Assembly (NCBI GenBank): GCA_026169575.1
Contig: JAPFCT010000387.1
Coordinates: 1 to 6,607 of the forward strand
From: Faecalimonas sp.
GTDB taxonomy: Bacteria > Bacillota_A > Clostridia > Lachnospirales > Lachnospiraceae
Reading direction: 5' to 3'
Length of the DNA stretch: 6,607 bases
Shown here: positions 1 through 5,637 of the stretch, one piece after another
Position numbering within the stretch: the first letter of the stretch is position 1
Layout: each line of letters begins with the position of its first letter
Notes under the pieces: generated by a model
Told to the model about the DNA's origin: nothing
Databases searched by the model: none
Seen by the model: the letters and a program-made list of their open reading frames with translations, nothing else
Translations under genes and position numbers: made by a program

Positions 1-51
1 ATATTTGCACATCCATTTTGTATGTGCGAGTGAATATTCTTTCTTCGCCAT
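1..51 (-). CDS. tnpA: IS200/IS605-family transposase TnpA, N-terminal fragment cut by window edge
   Basis: The minus strand from 51 down to 1 reads 17 codons, MAKKEYSLAHTKWMCKY, without a stop. This matches the typical start of IS200-type Y1 transposases, which begin with a short basic stretch, then H-T-K-W, then C-K-Y followed by a H-I-V-F segment that would lie beyond the window. These small HUH-class enzymes cut and rejoin single-stranded DNA using one tyrosine and a His-hydrophobic-His metal site; both lie in the missing part. The start is supported by GGAAAGG six bases upstream (58-64 on the plus strand). That ribosome binding site lies inside a long inverted repeat (separate entry). Whether the gene is intact cannot be seen here. 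The identification rests on only 17 residues plus the hairpin context. Confidence 0.8.
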   Translation of the reverse strand, partial: MAKKEYSLAHTKWMCKY

Positions 52-113
52 AAATTACCTTTCCTTTCTACAATATAGCCTGAACAACTTTATTGTACAC
101 GGAAAGGTAATTT
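52..113 (-). promoter_or_regulatory. Long hairpin sequestering the tnpA ribosome binding site; terminator-like on the plus strand
   Basis: AAATTACCTTTCC (52-64) is perfectly complementary to GGAAAGGTAATTT (101-113), 13 bp. Inside it, TACAATA (69-75) pairs perfectly with TATTGTA (91-97), so a two-tier stem with a 15-nt loop forms. In the tnpA mRNA the ribosome binding site GGAAAGG is one arm of the outer stem and would be occluded. On the plus strand the same stem is followed by seven T (111-117), the shape of an intrinsic terminator, so transcripts entering from the tnpA side could also be stopped. Both roles are established for the IS200 leader: translation is kept low and the element is shielded from outside transcription. 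Confidence 0.75.
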
Positions 114-134
114 TTTTGTATATCAATCGACGCG

Positions 135-151
135 CACCCGCATAGCGGGTG
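135..151. repeat. Short GC hairpin, candidate IS200 left-end transposase recognition palindrome
   Basis: CACCCGC (135-141) and GCGGGTG (145-151) are a perfect 7-bp inverted repeat around a 3-base loop. IS200/IS605 ends carry small hairpins of this shape close to the cleavage site, and the position between the tnpA leader and the flanking DNA fits. A T-run does not follow on either strand, so it does not look like a terminator. Confidence 0.5.
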
Positions 152-163
152 GATTATTGTTTC

Positions 164-205
164 GCCCATCTCCATTTTTCGGATCAGCGAAAAACTCCAA
201 TGGGC
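164..205. repeat. 42-bp interrupted palindrome next to the IS200 end
   Basis: GCCCAT (164-169) pairs with ATGGGC (200-205), and TTTTTCG (175-181) pairs with CGAAAAA (188-194) around the loop GATCAG. Between the two paired blocks both arms carry the same five bases, CTCCA (170-174 and 195-199), in direct rather than inverted orientation, which leaves a symmetrical 5x5 internal loop. No T-run follows on either strand. It may be part of the insertion sequence end or a palindrome in the flanking host DNA that served as target. The rest of the stretch from here to 328 shows no convincing gene. Confidence 0.5.
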
Positions 206-328
206 TCAACAGACTAAAGTCCATATTCAAAGTGATTCTTTCTGAAATCAGCTACCAATTTCTCTGCCGATCCGGCAACTCTTTGATATACTGTATAATC
301 CATTATTCTCAACAAAATGTTGTCAGTC

Positions 329-1555
329 TTAATATAAGATCCGGCTGATATTCTTATCTTCCATGTTATCTTTTGTTACCCACACATATCCGGTATCGAC
401 CACCGCCTCATTTCCCTGATTTGTGATCGAACGTGCACAGGCGATCACCGTCGCATATCCCATTCCATATGGGTTCTGAACAACAAGTCCTTCCAGATCT
501 CCATTCTCCAGCGCTTTCATCTGCGCCTCTCCTCCGTCGAATCCGATCATCTTCAGATTCTCGGCAAACTCTGCCTGCTTTGTCTCCCCGGACTCTTTCA
601 TCTCATTGACGATCGACAATACTTTCTGTGTTGCATCCACATTTGTCGCAAAACATCCCGTCACATCCGGGTGCTGCGCCAAAATGTACTGCACTGCCTG
701 CTCATCGGTAAAGTCCTCTTTCTGCGCTGCTTTCTCATCGTCCGGCTTCAGCTTCGCCTCCTGATTCTGCGCATCAGCCAGAAGCCCCTTCACCTCTTCC
801 AGGTCATCGAGATAGACAACCTCCGCAACTTCTATCTGCGGATAGTCTTTCGCAAGTGTATCGATAAAGCCTTTCTGACGCTCTTTTGCAGTCGTAGACT
901 TGGAGTCATGTGCGAATACAAGCACTTTCCCTTTTCCATCCAGTGCTGTTGCGAGATTGACTGCCGCAGTCTGCGCTGCTTCTACATTATTAGTAGAACA
1001 AAGTGACTGAAGTCCCTGATAATCGCTTCCGGAATCAAATGCGACGATCGGGATCCCGTTTTCTGTCGCAAGATCGAACTGTACTGCGCATGCATTGGAA
1101 TCGATGATCGCGATCCCCACTGCATTTGGATAGCGTGCCAGCTCCTCGTCTAAAATATTAATCTGCTCATCTACATTCTCATTCTCGCTCGGTCCGCTGT
1201 AATTCAGCTTGATCTTATCTTCTCCTTTATATCCCAGTGCACTGTTCAGTTCCGATACGGCACGCTCTGCGCCTTTTTTCACCATCTTCCAGTACTCTGT
1301 ACCATCCTCTTTCCCGATCAGGGAAATATATGTGCCCGGCTCAAGCGTCAGCCCGTCCACATTGCTGTATGCCTGCGGAGAAATAATATTGAGATTCCCC
1401 TGCCCCTCTTTCTCTTTTGGCTCTTCTTTCTTTGTATCTGTCTGTGCCTGTGTAGTCTGCTTCTCCTCTTCTGCTTCCCTGCCGCAGGAAGTGAACAGAA
1501 GCATTGCGCTCATCAGACACGCCAGTCCTATGATGCTCTTCCTTCTTCTCTGCAT
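329..1555 (-). CDS. Lipoprotein solute-binding protein, type 1 periplasmic-binding fold (sugar-type ABC transporter)
   Basis: This 408-residue protein starts with a basic n-region (MQRRRK), a hydrophobic core and a lipobox ending LLFTSC, so Cys24 is the likely lipid-anchored residue on the outer face of the membrane. A charged, low-complexity linker (about residues 25-54, rich in E, K, T, Q) follows. From about residue 70 to the end it resembles ribose/galactose-type binding proteins: the opening ISLIGKEDGTEYWKMVKKGA, a middle IPIVAFDSG strand with a hinge, then a MIGFDGGEAQMKALENGDLE segment and GLVVQNPYGMGY. The acidic segment around residues 255-285 looks like an insertion. The start is backed by GGAG (plus-strand 1566-1569) ten bases upstream. 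No permease or ATPase gene is visible on either side within the window, so the ligand and transporter cannot be named. It is transcribed away from the PFL genes. Confidence 0.85.
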   Translation of the reverse strand: MQRRRKSIIGLACLMSAMLLFTSCGREAEEEKQTTQAQTDTKKEEPKEKEGQGNLNIISPQAYSNVDGLTLEPGTYISLIGKEDGTEYWKMVKKGAERAVSELNSALGYKGEDKIKLNYSGPSENENVDEQINILDEELARYPNAVGIAIIDSNACAVQFDLATENGIPIVAFDSGSDYQGLQSLCSTNNVEAAQTAAVNLATALDGKGKVLVFAHDSKSTTAKERQKGFIDTLAKDYPQIEVAEVVYLDDLEEVKGLLADAQNQEAKLKPDDEKAAQKEDFTDEQAVQYILAQHPDVTGCFATNVDATQKVLSIVNEMKESGETKQAEFAENLKMIGFDGGEAQMKALENGDLEGLVVQNPYGMGYATVIACARSITNQGNEAVVDTGYVWVTKDNMEDKNISRILY

Positions 1556-1769
1556 TTTTTACACACTCCATTTTTCATTCTGCACGTATATTTCAAAGCT
1601 TCTGAAGCACACTTCTACATATACGCAGTCACCGGGGCGCTGCCACTGCTTTTCACAATCGAAAAAAGAAAAGACAGTGTTTGCTGCCCTCTGCATTTAT
1701 TACCTATTTACTATACACTAAATTACGGAAAATAGAAGAAATTTTTTCTTAAATTTTTATAAGGTTTTG

Positions 1770-1815
1770 TAGATTGTACACGATTTGTATACTGTATGCA
1801 ATTTAGTACAATCTA
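1770..1815. promoter_or_regulatory. Dyad upstream of the pflB promoter, candidate activator or repressor site
   Basis: TAGATTGTAC (1770-1779) and GTACAATCTA (1806-1815) form a perfect 10-bp inverted repeat with 26 bp between the arms. Inside the spacer lies a second, imperfect palindrome, TTGTATACTGTATGCAA (about 1785-1801). The right arm ends four bases before the -35 box, a position typical of a regulator contacting RNA polymerase. The half-element AGATT returns as AGATT-GATAT-AATCT (1837-1851) over the -10 box, suggesting that one protein might bind both places. The regulator is unknown. Confidence 0.5.
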
Positions 1816-1819
1816 ACTA

Positions 1820-1849
1820 TTGACTTTTTGCGCGGCAGATTGATATAAT
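1820..1849 (+). promoter_or_regulatory. pflB promoter (sigma-A type)
   Basis: TTGACT (1820-1825) and TATAAT (1844-1849) are separated by 18 bp, nearly the housekeeping consensus. Transcription would start near 1856, giving a leader of about 65 nt that ends in the strong ribosome binding site AGGAGG (1908-1913), seven bases before the pflB ATG. The leader is A/T-rich with no visible riboswitch. This strength suits an abundant fermentation enzyme. Confidence 0.75.
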
Positions 1850-1851
1850 CT

Positions 1852-1869
1852 AGGTGAATTATTTAACAA
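1852..1869. promoter_or_regulatory. Possible Rex (redox repressor) operator at the pflB transcription start
   Basis: The 18 bases read AGGTGAA-TTAT-TTAACAA. The Rex consensus in Firmicutes is close to TTGTGAA or TTGTTAA, four A/T bases, then TTAACAA or TTCACAA. The right half is a perfect match; the left half matches at five of seven positions. It lies across the predicted start of transcription, where a bound repressor would block the polymerase. Rex senses the NADH/NAD+ ratio and controls fermentation genes, which suits PFL, but the imperfect left half keeps this tentative. Confidence 0.35.
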
Positions 1870-1920
1870 ACATTTTACCAAACACTAATTTATTTTTTAA
1901 ACGATTTAGGAGGAAATATA

Positions 1921-4032
1921 ATGGAAAAAAACTGGAACTCTAGTTGGGACGGATTCAAGCCAGGACGTTGGAACCGTACATCAGTAAACGTACGTGACTT
2001 CATTCAGTCAAACTACACACCTTATGAAGGAGACGATTCTTTCTTAGCAGGTCCTACTGAAGCTACAAAGACTCTCTGGGCTCAGGTAATGGATCTTTCA
2101 AAGCAGGAACGTGAAGCAGGCGGAGTTCTTGATATGGACACAAAGATTGTATCCAGCATCACTTCTCACGCAGCTGGTTACCTGAACAAAGACTTAGAAC
2201 AGATCGTTGGTTTCCAGACAGATAAACCATTCAAACGCTCTTTACAACCTTACGGTGGTATCCGTATGGCTCAGAACGCCTGCCGTGAAAACGGATATGA
2301 AGTTGACCCTGAAATCGTAAAAATCTTTACAGAATACAGAAAAACACACAATCAGGGTGTATTTGATGCCTACACACCAGAGATGAGAGCAGCAAGAAAA
2401 TCTGGTATCATCACAGGACTTCCGGATGCATACGGACGCGGACGTATCATCGGTGACTACCGCCGTGTTGCTTTATACGGAACAGACTGGCTGATCGCAG
2501 ACAAGAAAGAACAGCTTGCTACTTCTTTAGTAAGAATGACAGGAGATAACATCCGTCTTCGCGAAGAATTATCTGAGCAGATCCGCGCACTTGGCGAATT
2601 AGCAAAATTAGGAGAGATCTACGGATACGATATTACAAAACCGGCTTCCAACGCAAAAGAAGCGATCCAGTGGTTATACTTCGGATACCTTGCAGCTGTC
2701 AAAGAACAGAACGGTGCCGCAATGAGTCTTGGACGTACTTCTACATTCCTTGATATCTATATCCAGCGTGACTTAGAGAGAGGACTGATCACAGAGGAGC
2801 AGGCTCAGGAATACATCGACCACTTCATCATGAAGCTTCGTCTTGTAAAATTCGCACGTACACCAGAATACAACGCATTATTCTCAGGTGACCCGACATG
2901 GGTAACAGAGTCTATCGGTGGTGTTGGTGTTGACGGACGTCCGCTTGTAACAAAGACATCTTTCCGTTACCTTCACACATTAGACAACCTCGGAACAGCT
3001 CCGGAGCCGAACTTAACAGTTCTCTGGTCTACCCGTCTTCCGAAGGCATTTAAAGAATACTGTGCGAAAATGTCTATCAAATCATCTTCTATCCAGTATG
3101 AGAACGATGATTTAATGCGTCCGACTCACGGAGATGACTATGCGATCGCATGCTGTGTATCTTCTATGAGAATCGGTAAGGAAATGCAGTTCTTCGGAGC
3201 TCGTGCAAACCTTGCAAAATGTTTATTATACGCGATCAACGGTGGTGTGGATGAGAAATCCAAAGTACAGGTTGGACCAAAATACCGTCCGGTAGAAGGT
3301 GAATACCTTGACTACGATGATGTTATGGCAAAATTTGACGACATGATGGAATGGCTTGCTGAATTATATGTAAACACATTAAATATCATCCACTACATGC
3401 ATGACAAATACTGCTACGAAAAAATCCAGATGGCTCTTCATGACCGTGAAGTAAAACGTTACTTTGCAACTGGTATCGCAGGACTTTCTGTTGTAGCTGA
3501 CTCTTTAAGTGCGATCAAATACGCAAAGGTTAAACCGATCAGAGACGAAGACGGATTAGTAGTAGACTACGAAGTAGAGGGAGATTTCCCGAAATACGGA
3601 AACAACGATGATGATGTAGATGAGATCGCAGTAGCTGTTGTACGTTCTTTCATGGACAAGATCAGAAAACACCACACATACCGTCACGGTGTTCCTACAA
3701 CTTCTATCCTTACTATCACATCTAACGTTGTATATGGTAAGAAGACAGGTAACACACCAGACGGAAGAAAGCTTGGAGAACCTTTAGCACCAGGAGCAAA
3801 CCCAATGCACGGACGTGACTCTCACGGAGCATTAGCTTCTCTTGCATCTGTAGCTAAGATTCCATTCAGACACGCTCAGGACGGAATTTCCAACACATTC
3901 TCTATCATTCCGGGAGCACTTGGAAAAGAAGACAAGATCTTCGCAGGTGACCTTGACCTTGACAGAATCGAAGAATGTGGAAACCAGGCTTGCAACATTC
4001 CGAACATCATGGACAGCATCGACAACGAATAA
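1921..4032 (+). CDS. pflB: Pyruvate formate-lyase large (catalytic) subunit lacking the glycyl radical domain
   Basis: This 703-residue protein matches the main body of formate C-acetyltransferase, which converts pyruvate and CoA to acetyl-CoA and formate in the cytoplasm. The active-site pair is present in [11 protein letters not shown] as Cys411-Cys412 (E. coli Cys418-Cys419), followed by [12 protein letters not shown], whose Arg428 corresponds to E. coli Arg435. Family wording continues through [15 protein letters not shown] and [13 protein letters not shown]. Full-length PFLs then run on, for about 80 residues, into the glycyl radical domain with RVSGYAV. Here a different tail follows, ending [13 protein letters not shown] and a stop. 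The missing domain is encoded by the next gene, 59 nt downstream. The stop is followed by a spacer and a new ribosome binding site, so this is not a simple frameshift. By itself the protein cannot hold the radical and must act with a partner. Codon use is strongly biased, as in highly expressed genes. Confidence 0.95.
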   Translation: MEKNWNSSWDGFKPGRWNRTSVNVRDFIQSNYTPYEGDDSFLAGPTEATKTLWAQVMDLSKQEREAGGVLDMDTKIVSSITSHAAGYLNKDLEQIVGFQTDKPFKRSLQPYGGIRMAQNACRENGYEVDPEIVKIFTEYRKTHNQGVFDAYTPEMRAARKSGIITGLPDAYGRGRIIGDYRRVALYGTDWLIADKKEQLATSLVRMTGDNIRLREELSEQIRALGELAKLGEIYGYDITKPASNAKEAIQWLYFGYLAAVKEQNGAAMSLGRTSTFLDIYIQRDLERGLITEEQAQEYIDHFIMKLRLVKFARTPEYNALFSGDPTWVTESIGGVGVDGRPLVTKTSFRYLHTLDNLGTAPEPNLTVLWSTRLPKAFKEYCAKMSIKSSSIQYENDDLMRPTHGDDYAIACCVSSMRIGKEMQFFGARANLAKCLLYAINGGVDEKSKVQVGPKYRPVEGEYLDYDDVMAKFDDMMEWLAELYVNTLNIIHYMHDKYCYEKIQMALHDREVKRYFATGIAGLSVVADSLSAIKYAKVKPIRDEDGLVVDYEVEGDFPKYGNNDDDVDEIAVAVVRSFMDKIRKHHTYRHGVPTTSILTITSNVVYGKKTGNTPDGRKLGEPLAPGANPMHGRDSHGALASLASVAKIPFRHAQDGISNTFSIIPGALGKEDKIFAGDLDLDRIEECGNQACNIPNIMDSIDNE

Positions 4033-4091
4033 TCTGTCCCACAATACAGACAATCAGATCAATCAAAAGCAAAATCAAGGAGGATAACACT

Positions 4092-4334
4092 ATGGCAGTA
4101 AATCAGCAGCAGGTAGATAACTTAGTAAATATGTTAGACGGATACGTAGAGCAGGGTGGACACCACTTAAATGTAAACGTATTTACAAGAGAGACATTAT
4201 TAGACGCTCAGAAACACCCGGAAAACTATCCACAGTTAACTGTTCGTGTTTCAGGATACGCTGTAAACTTTATCAAACTTACAAAAGAACAGCAGGACGA
4301 CGTTATTTCCCGTACATTCCACGAAGGAATGTAA
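4092..4334 (+). CDS. grcA: Stand-alone glycyl radical subunit of pyruvate formate-lyase (GrcA/YfiD-like)
   Basis: This 80-residue protein is the C-terminal domain of PFL as an independent gene. Residues 10-20 ([11 protein letters not shown]) and 22-30 (GGHHLNVNV) match the start of the domain, and RVSGYAVNF carries the radical glycine, Gly55 (E. coli PflB Gly734). The end, [18 protein letters not shown], is the usual PFL C-terminus. The start ATG is set by AAGGAGG (4077-4083), eight bases upstream. E. coli GrcA (127 residues) is a related spare part that repairs oxygen-cleaved PFL, but there the main enzyme keeps its own domain. Here the neighbouring large subunit has none, so this protein is probably an obligatory subunit, activated by PflA. 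It is co-transcribed with pflB. I use the symbol grcA for similarity only; the role as an essential subunit is inferred. Confidence 0.93.
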   Translation: MAVNQQQVDNLVNMLDGYVEQGGHHLNVNVFTRETLLDAQKHPENYPQLTVRVSGYAVNFIKLTKEQQDDVISRTFHEGM

Positions 4335-4353
4335 TATGCCGGCAGGGCGTTTT

Positions 4354-4389
4354 GTCTGATGACACATAACTCTGTGTCATCGGGCTTTT
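4354..4389 (+). terminator. Probable intrinsic terminator after the glycyl radical subunit gene
   Basis: GATGACACA (4358-4366) and TGTGTCATC (4373-4381) form a perfect 9-bp stem with loop TAACTC. The stem extends by four more pairs, including G-U pairs, through GTCT (4354-4357) and GGGC (4382-4385), and is followed by TTTT. The U-tract is short, so some read-through toward pflA is possible. It lies 20 nt past the stop codon. Confidence 0.6.
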
Positions 4390-4420
4390 GCTCCTGGTAT
4401 ATGATTGCAATAATGACTTC

Positions 4421-4470
4421 AAGGGGCTGCCGCCGAAAATGGTTTCTGATCTTTTCTGCGACGGCCCTTT
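4421..4470 (+). promoter_or_regulatory. Second large hairpin between the radical subunit gene and pflA
   Basis: AAGGGGCTGCCGC (4421-4433) pairs with GCGACGGCCCTTT (4458-4470): 13 positions with one mismatch and two G-U pairs, around a 24-nt loop. The sequence after it (CTCATTTTG) is only moderately T-rich, so it may be a weak terminator or attenuator, or an RNA-processing or stability element that sets pflA levels below those of the enzyme subunits. Confidence 0.45.
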
Positions 4471-4476
4471 CTCATT

Positions 4477-4507
4477 TTGAAACTTTATGATATACCGCTA
4501 TATCATA
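4477..4507 (+). promoter_or_regulatory. Candidate pflA promoter with an overlapping operator-like dyad
   Basis: TTGAAA (4477-4482) and TATCAT (4501-4506) are 18 bp apart, each one base from the consensus. A perfect 9-bp inverted repeat, TATGATATA-CCGC-TATATCATA (4486-4507), covers the spacer and the -10 box, as expected of an operator. TATCATAC recurs at 4516-4523. The leader would be about 30 nt. Together with the hairpins upstream, this suggests pflA is at least partly transcribed on its own. Confidence 0.45.
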
Positions 4508-4542
4508 CTTCACTTTATCATACAGAAAGGCAGGTATCTTTT

Positions 4543-5325
4543 ATGACAAAAGGATATATCCATTCAATCGAAAGCTGTGGAACTGTTGATGGTCCGGGGC
4601 TGCGCTACGTGATCTTCCTCCAGGGATGCCCGATGCGCTGTCTGTACTGCCACAATCCGGATACATGGGAACCAAAGATCGGTGAGCAGCAGAGCGTAGA
4701 GGAAGTACTCGAAGGCTTCTACTCTAATCTTCCATTTTACCGTCATGGCGGCGTGACTGTAACTGGCGGAGAACCGATGATGCAGATGGATTTCCTGATC
4801 GAACTTTTCACAAAACTGAAAAAAGACAACATCCACACATGTATCGACACTTCCGGTATCATGTTCCAGCCATCCAACGCCGCATTTATGGAAAAGCTTA
4901 CCAGACTTCTTCGCCTCACAGATCTGATCATGCTCGATATCAAGCATATCGACGGCAAGGAGCACGAGAAACTGACCGCGCACTCAAACGAGCGCATTCT
5001 TGCATTTGCGCGTTATCTTGACGAACAGAACATTCCGATCTGGGTTCGCCATGTGATCGTTCCAGGCATCACATTTTATCAGGAATATCTGGAACGGCTC
5101 GGCACATTCCTCGGAACACTGAACAACGTCAAAGCACTTGACATTCTCCCTTATCACTCTATGGGAAAGGCAAAATACGATAACCTGCACATGGATTATC
5201 CGTTAAAAGATACTCCGGAACCGAGCAAAGAAGATGCCGAGGCTGCCAAACGCGTTGTGCTTTCTGCATATAAGCATGAAAAACAGCGGCTCAGCAGTCT
5301 CTCTGAGGAGCTTCCGAAAGATTAG
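4543..5325 (+). CDS. pflA: Pyruvate formate-lyase activating enzyme (radical SAM)
   Basis: This 260-residue protein uses S-adenosylmethionine and a [4Fe-4S] cluster to abstract hydrogen from the radical glycine of PFL, here expected to be Gly55 of the small subunit. The cluster motif CPMRCLYC gives Cys29, Cys33 and Cys36, the same numbers as in E. coli PflA. The leading SIESCGTVDGPGLRYVIFLQ and the SAM-binding TGGEP (Gly75-Gly76-Glu77) are family hallmarks. The end carries DILPYHSMGKAKY, also typical. The length is close to E. coli (246), with a slightly longer charged tail. I chose the ATG at 4543 because the protein then begins like its relatives and GAAAGGCAGG (4525-4534) precedes it; an in-frame TTG at 4477 would add 22 residues unlike the family and overlaps the presumed promoter. 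It lies 208 nt after the radical subunit gene. Confidence 0.95.
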   Translation: MTKGYIHSIESCGTVDGPGLRYVIFLQGCPMRCLYCHNPDTWEPKIGEQQSVEEVLEGFYSNLPFYRHGGVTVTGGEPMMQMDFLIELFTKLKKDNIHTCIDTSGIMFQPSNAAFMEKLTRLLRLTDLIMLDIKHIDGKEHEKLTAHSNERILAFARYLDEQNIPIWVRHVIVPGITFYQEYLERLGTFLGTLNNVKALDILPYHSMGKAKYDNLHMDYPLKDTPEPSKEDAEAAKRVVLSAYKHEKQRLSSLSEELPKD

Positions 5326-5350
5326 AAGCCCCTTTGCGCGCCTTTTTCTT
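5306..5350 (+). terminator. Possible terminator overlapping the end of pflA
   Basis: AGGAGCTTC (5306-5314) pairs with GAAGCCCCT (5325-5333) with one A-C mismatch around a 10-nt loop. The pflA stop codon lies at the start of the 3' arm. A T-rich tract (CTTTTTCTT, 5342-5350) follows, but about eight bases after the stem, so termination may be weak. Confidence 0.4.
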
Positions 5351-5378
5351 TGTATTAAATTCAGAGCATAAAATAGGC

Positions 5379-5407
5379 TTGTATATTTGACGTATTTGTA
5401 TTAAAAT
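5379..5407 (+). promoter_or_regulatory. Candidate ferredoxin gene promoter
   Basis: TTGTAT (5379-5384) and TAAAAT (5402-5407) are 17 bp apart. An 11-base direct repeat, TTTGTATTAAA, occurs at 5349-5359 and again at 5395-5405, overlapping this -10 box. A 6-bp inverted repeat GGCAGA-GCTTAT-TCTGCC (5418-5435) lies just downstream of the predicted start, where it could be an operator or a 5' stabilising hairpin. Confidence 0.4.
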
Positions 5408-5457
5408 AAAGCTAATCGGCAGAGCTTATTCTGCCACAGAAAAGGAGGATACATACT

Positions 5458-5628
5458 ATGGCACACGTAATTAGCGATGAATGTGTAAGCTGTGGAGCTT
5501 GCGAAGCTGAATGTCCAGTTGGAGCAATCTCTCAGGGAGCAGATCACTACGAAATCAATGCTGATGCTTGCGTAGACTGTGGAGCTTGTGCTGCACAATG
5601 TCCAACAGGAGCTATCTCTGCTGAATAA
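5458..5628 (+). CDS. 2[4Fe-4S] ferredoxin, clostridial type
   Basis: This 56-residue protein is a small soluble electron carrier. It has two copies of the CxxCxxCxxxCP motif: Cys9, 12, 15, 19 and Cys38, 41, 44, 48. Each is followed by a hydrophobic GAIS segment, so two low-potential clusters are expected. The two halves are near copies of each other, even at DNA level (CTGTGGAGCTTG occurs in both), reflecting the known internal duplication of this family. The start is fixed by AGGAGG (5443-5448), nine bases upstream. It is separated from pflA by 132 nt and ends in its own terminator, so it is probably a monocistronic, highly expressed gene. Ferredoxin could supply the electron that the PflA cluster needs, but it may equally serve pyruvate:ferredoxin oxidoreductase, hydrogenase or Rnf. 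Too small for many gene finders. Confidence 0.95.
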   Translation: MAHVISDECVSCGACEAECPVGAISQGADHYEINADACVDCGACAAQCPTGAISAE

Positions 5629-5637
5629 TTCAGAGGC

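Larger units (their letters stand above)
1..160 (-). mobile_element. IS200-like insertion sequence, left (5') end; inner part lies outside the window
   Basis: The element is inferred from the tnpA start (1-51), the ribosome-binding-site-sequestering hairpin (52-113) and a short GC-rich hairpin (135-151) resembling the subterminal palindrome that IS200/IS605 transposases bind. Elements of this family have no terminal inverted repeats and make no target duplication, so the exact outer boundary cannot be read directly. I place it loosely just beyond the 135-151 hairpin; an edge up to about 210 is possible. The element lies downstream of the solute-binding protein gene and points the same way. 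Confidence 0.6.
1556..1920. other. 365-bp divergent intergenic region between the binding protein and pflB
   Basis: No protein-coding gene is convincing here; the plus-strand open frame running through it has no ribosome binding site and unnatural composition. The right half holds the pflB promoter, its dyad and a possible Rex site (separate entries). The left half would be the leader of the binding-protein gene. It carries a best-guess minus-strand -10 (TATAGT, the complement of 1710-1715) without a good -35, and two small inverted repeats, GCTTC-T-GAAGC (1598-1608) and GCAGT...ACTGC (1625-1649), whose roles are unknown. Confidence 0.6.

Noticed and set aside
1209..1721. Plus-strand open frame of 170 codons opposite the binding protein
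   Set aside because: It is antisense to a clear gene, with Ser/Phe/Leu-rich shadow composition, no ribosome binding site and no recognisable domain.
4033..4091. A frameshift or sequencing error breaking a normal single-chain PFL
   Set aside because: The large frame ends in an unrelated tail and a stop, then come 59 nt with an AAGGAGG ribosome binding site and a new ATG with its own N-terminal residues. A single indel cannot restore the canonical sequence across this junction.
3975..4091. Extending the small glycyl radical gene upstream to an in-frame ATG at 3975 (119 residues)
   Set aside because: The added 39 residues overlap the large subunit gene in another frame and have no family similarity, and the strong ribosome binding site is placed for the ATG at 4092.
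4477..4542. TTG start for pflA giving 22 more residues
   Set aside because: The extra residues are a translation of the repeat-rich promoter region, relatives start near MTKGYIHSIES, and there is no ribosome binding site at 4477.
5387..5407. TTGACG at 5387-5392 as the -35 of the ferredoxin promoter
   Set aside because: It lies only nine bases from TAAAAT, and no -10 is found at 16-18 bp; the TTGTAT at 5379 gives a correct 17-bp spacing.
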